From: Malacoplasma sp.
Lineage (GTDB): Bacteria; Bacillota_I; Bacilli_A; Mycoplasmatales; Mycoplasmoidaceae
DNA length: 7,140 bases
NCBI GenBank assembly: GCA_029050415.1
Contig: JAIDMU010000257.1
Location: forward strand, 1-7,140
Direction: 5' to 3'
Part shown: positions 6,445 through 7,140 of the stretch, one piece after another
Position numbering within the stretch: the first letter of the stretch is position 1
Layout: every line of letters starts with the position of its first letter
Translations under genes and position numbers: made by a program
The notes under the pieces: generated by a model
What the model was told of the DNA's origin: nothing
The model's input: the letters and a program-made list of their open reading frames with translations, nothing else
Databases searched by the model: none

Positions 6445-7140
6445 ATGAGCAATTTAAAAAAAGAAATAAAAAAAGAAAAGAGTAAAAATGAAGTAAAAAA
6501 AAGTAACTCAGTTACTAAAAAAATTTCTAATTCTAATGCAAAAAAGTCTTTAGTTTCTAAACCAGTTTCTGTTTCGAAAGATGAAAATATAGTTCAAAAA
6601 AATGTCTCTAATAAACGTCCTTTATTAGATGTTGAAAATTTAGATATGTTATTTAAAGTAAGAGGTTTGTATTTTAAAGCTTTAGATAATATAAGTTTTT
6701 CAGTTAATGAAGGGGATTTTTTTGGAATTATTGGTGAGTCAGGTAGTGGTAAGTCTACTACTGGTAAATGTATTATTAAACTTTATCAACCAACAGGTGG
6801 AAAAATTGAAATTCAAAACAATTTAATTTCTAATAAAAGATTAACTAGAAGTGCAAAAAAATGATTGCATAAAAATGTTCAAATGATTTTCCAAGATCCA
6901 ATGGCATCTTTGAACCCAACTAAAAATATTTTGCAATTAATTTCTGAACCTTTAGCAATTAATAAAAGTTTATGAATTGATGCTTATAAAAAATGAAAAG
7001 AATTAAATAGTGTTAGTAAATATTTATTTTCTGAATTCATTAGAAGAAAAAATAAAATTTTACAAGATTTTAAAATTAAATATATTACTTGCTTAAAAGA
7101 AAAAATTAATGAATCAATTTCTTATTTTAAACAAATAGAA
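6445..7140 (+). CDS. oppF: Oligopeptide ABC transporter ATP-binding protein OppF, 3' end outside the window
   Basis: Second ATPase of the importer. 232 codons are visible and the frame is open at the window end; three TGA-Trp codons occur. AAAGGA (6431-6436) precedes the ATG by 8 bases. An unusual N-terminal extension of about 58 residues, with 16 lysines and many Ser/Asn, comes before the ABC domain (PLLDVENLDMLFKV from about 59). Walker A is GESGSGKSTTGK (from 97), and the Q-loop FQDPMASLNPT has Q150. From there the helical subdomain runs at least 82 residues to the window end without reaching the signature, already longer than the roughly 60 residues in E. coli OppF, and is rich in Lys, Glu and aromatics. 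Signature, Walker B and C-terminal domain must lie downstream. The call rests on order after oppD and OppF-like motifs; DppF is the alternative. Confidence 0.92.

Noticed and set aside
2629..7140. The opp genes as frameshifted or stop-broken pseudogenes
   Set aside because: Each apparent stop is TGA in an otherwise continuous frame with conserved motifs on both sides. Table 4 restores full-length proteins with no frameshift.

Overview
The window is AT-rich DNA from a wall-less bacterium of the class Mollicutes (Mycoplasma/Spiroplasma-type). The clearest sign is that UGA must be read as tryptophan (translation table 4). Read that way, every main gene becomes one long frame, and the TGA codons fall where Trp fits the protein families. 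I count 27 TGA-Trp against 2 TGG in the genes called here. Shine-Dalgarno sites, a lipobox and short U-tailed hairpins agree with this. The genus cannot be fixed by eye. Three CGG arginine codons argue against a species in which CGG is unassigned, as in M. capricolum.

Layout. (1) 27-698, + strand: a four-helix membrane protein of the DUF2871 type. (2) 871-1497, + strand: a lipoprotein with signal peptide and lipobox but no recognised function. (3) 1504-1528: a hairpin terminator lying between convergent genes. (4) 1544-2056, - strand: a 170-residue hypothetical protein, visible only under the UGA=Trp code. (5) 2057-2628: a gene-poor stretch of about 570 bases. It holds a long dyad over a good promoter, a 49-codon ORF of doubtful status, a terminator-like hairpin inside that ORF and a strong terminator at 2465-2498, which together suggest a small regulated transcript or leader RNA. 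(6) 2629-7140, + strand: an oligopeptide ABC transporter operon oppB-oppC-oppD-oppF, with oppF cut off by the window end.

The Opp genes work together. OppB and OppC form the membrane channel. OppD and OppF are the paired ATPases that drive import of peptides, an amino-acid source for an organism with reduced biosynthesis. Spacing is tight (1, 4 and 22 bases), so they are probably co-transcribed from a promoter just before oppB. No substrate-binding protein (OppA) gene is in the window; it may lie after oppF.

The points most worth a second look are the regulated-looking small transcript unit at 2140-2498, the long charged helical insertions at the same place in both OppD and OppF, and the loss in OppD of all cysteines of the C-terminal domain that carries an iron-sulfur cluster in some relatives. 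I found no CRISPR array, tRNA, rRNA, insertion sequence or phage gene.
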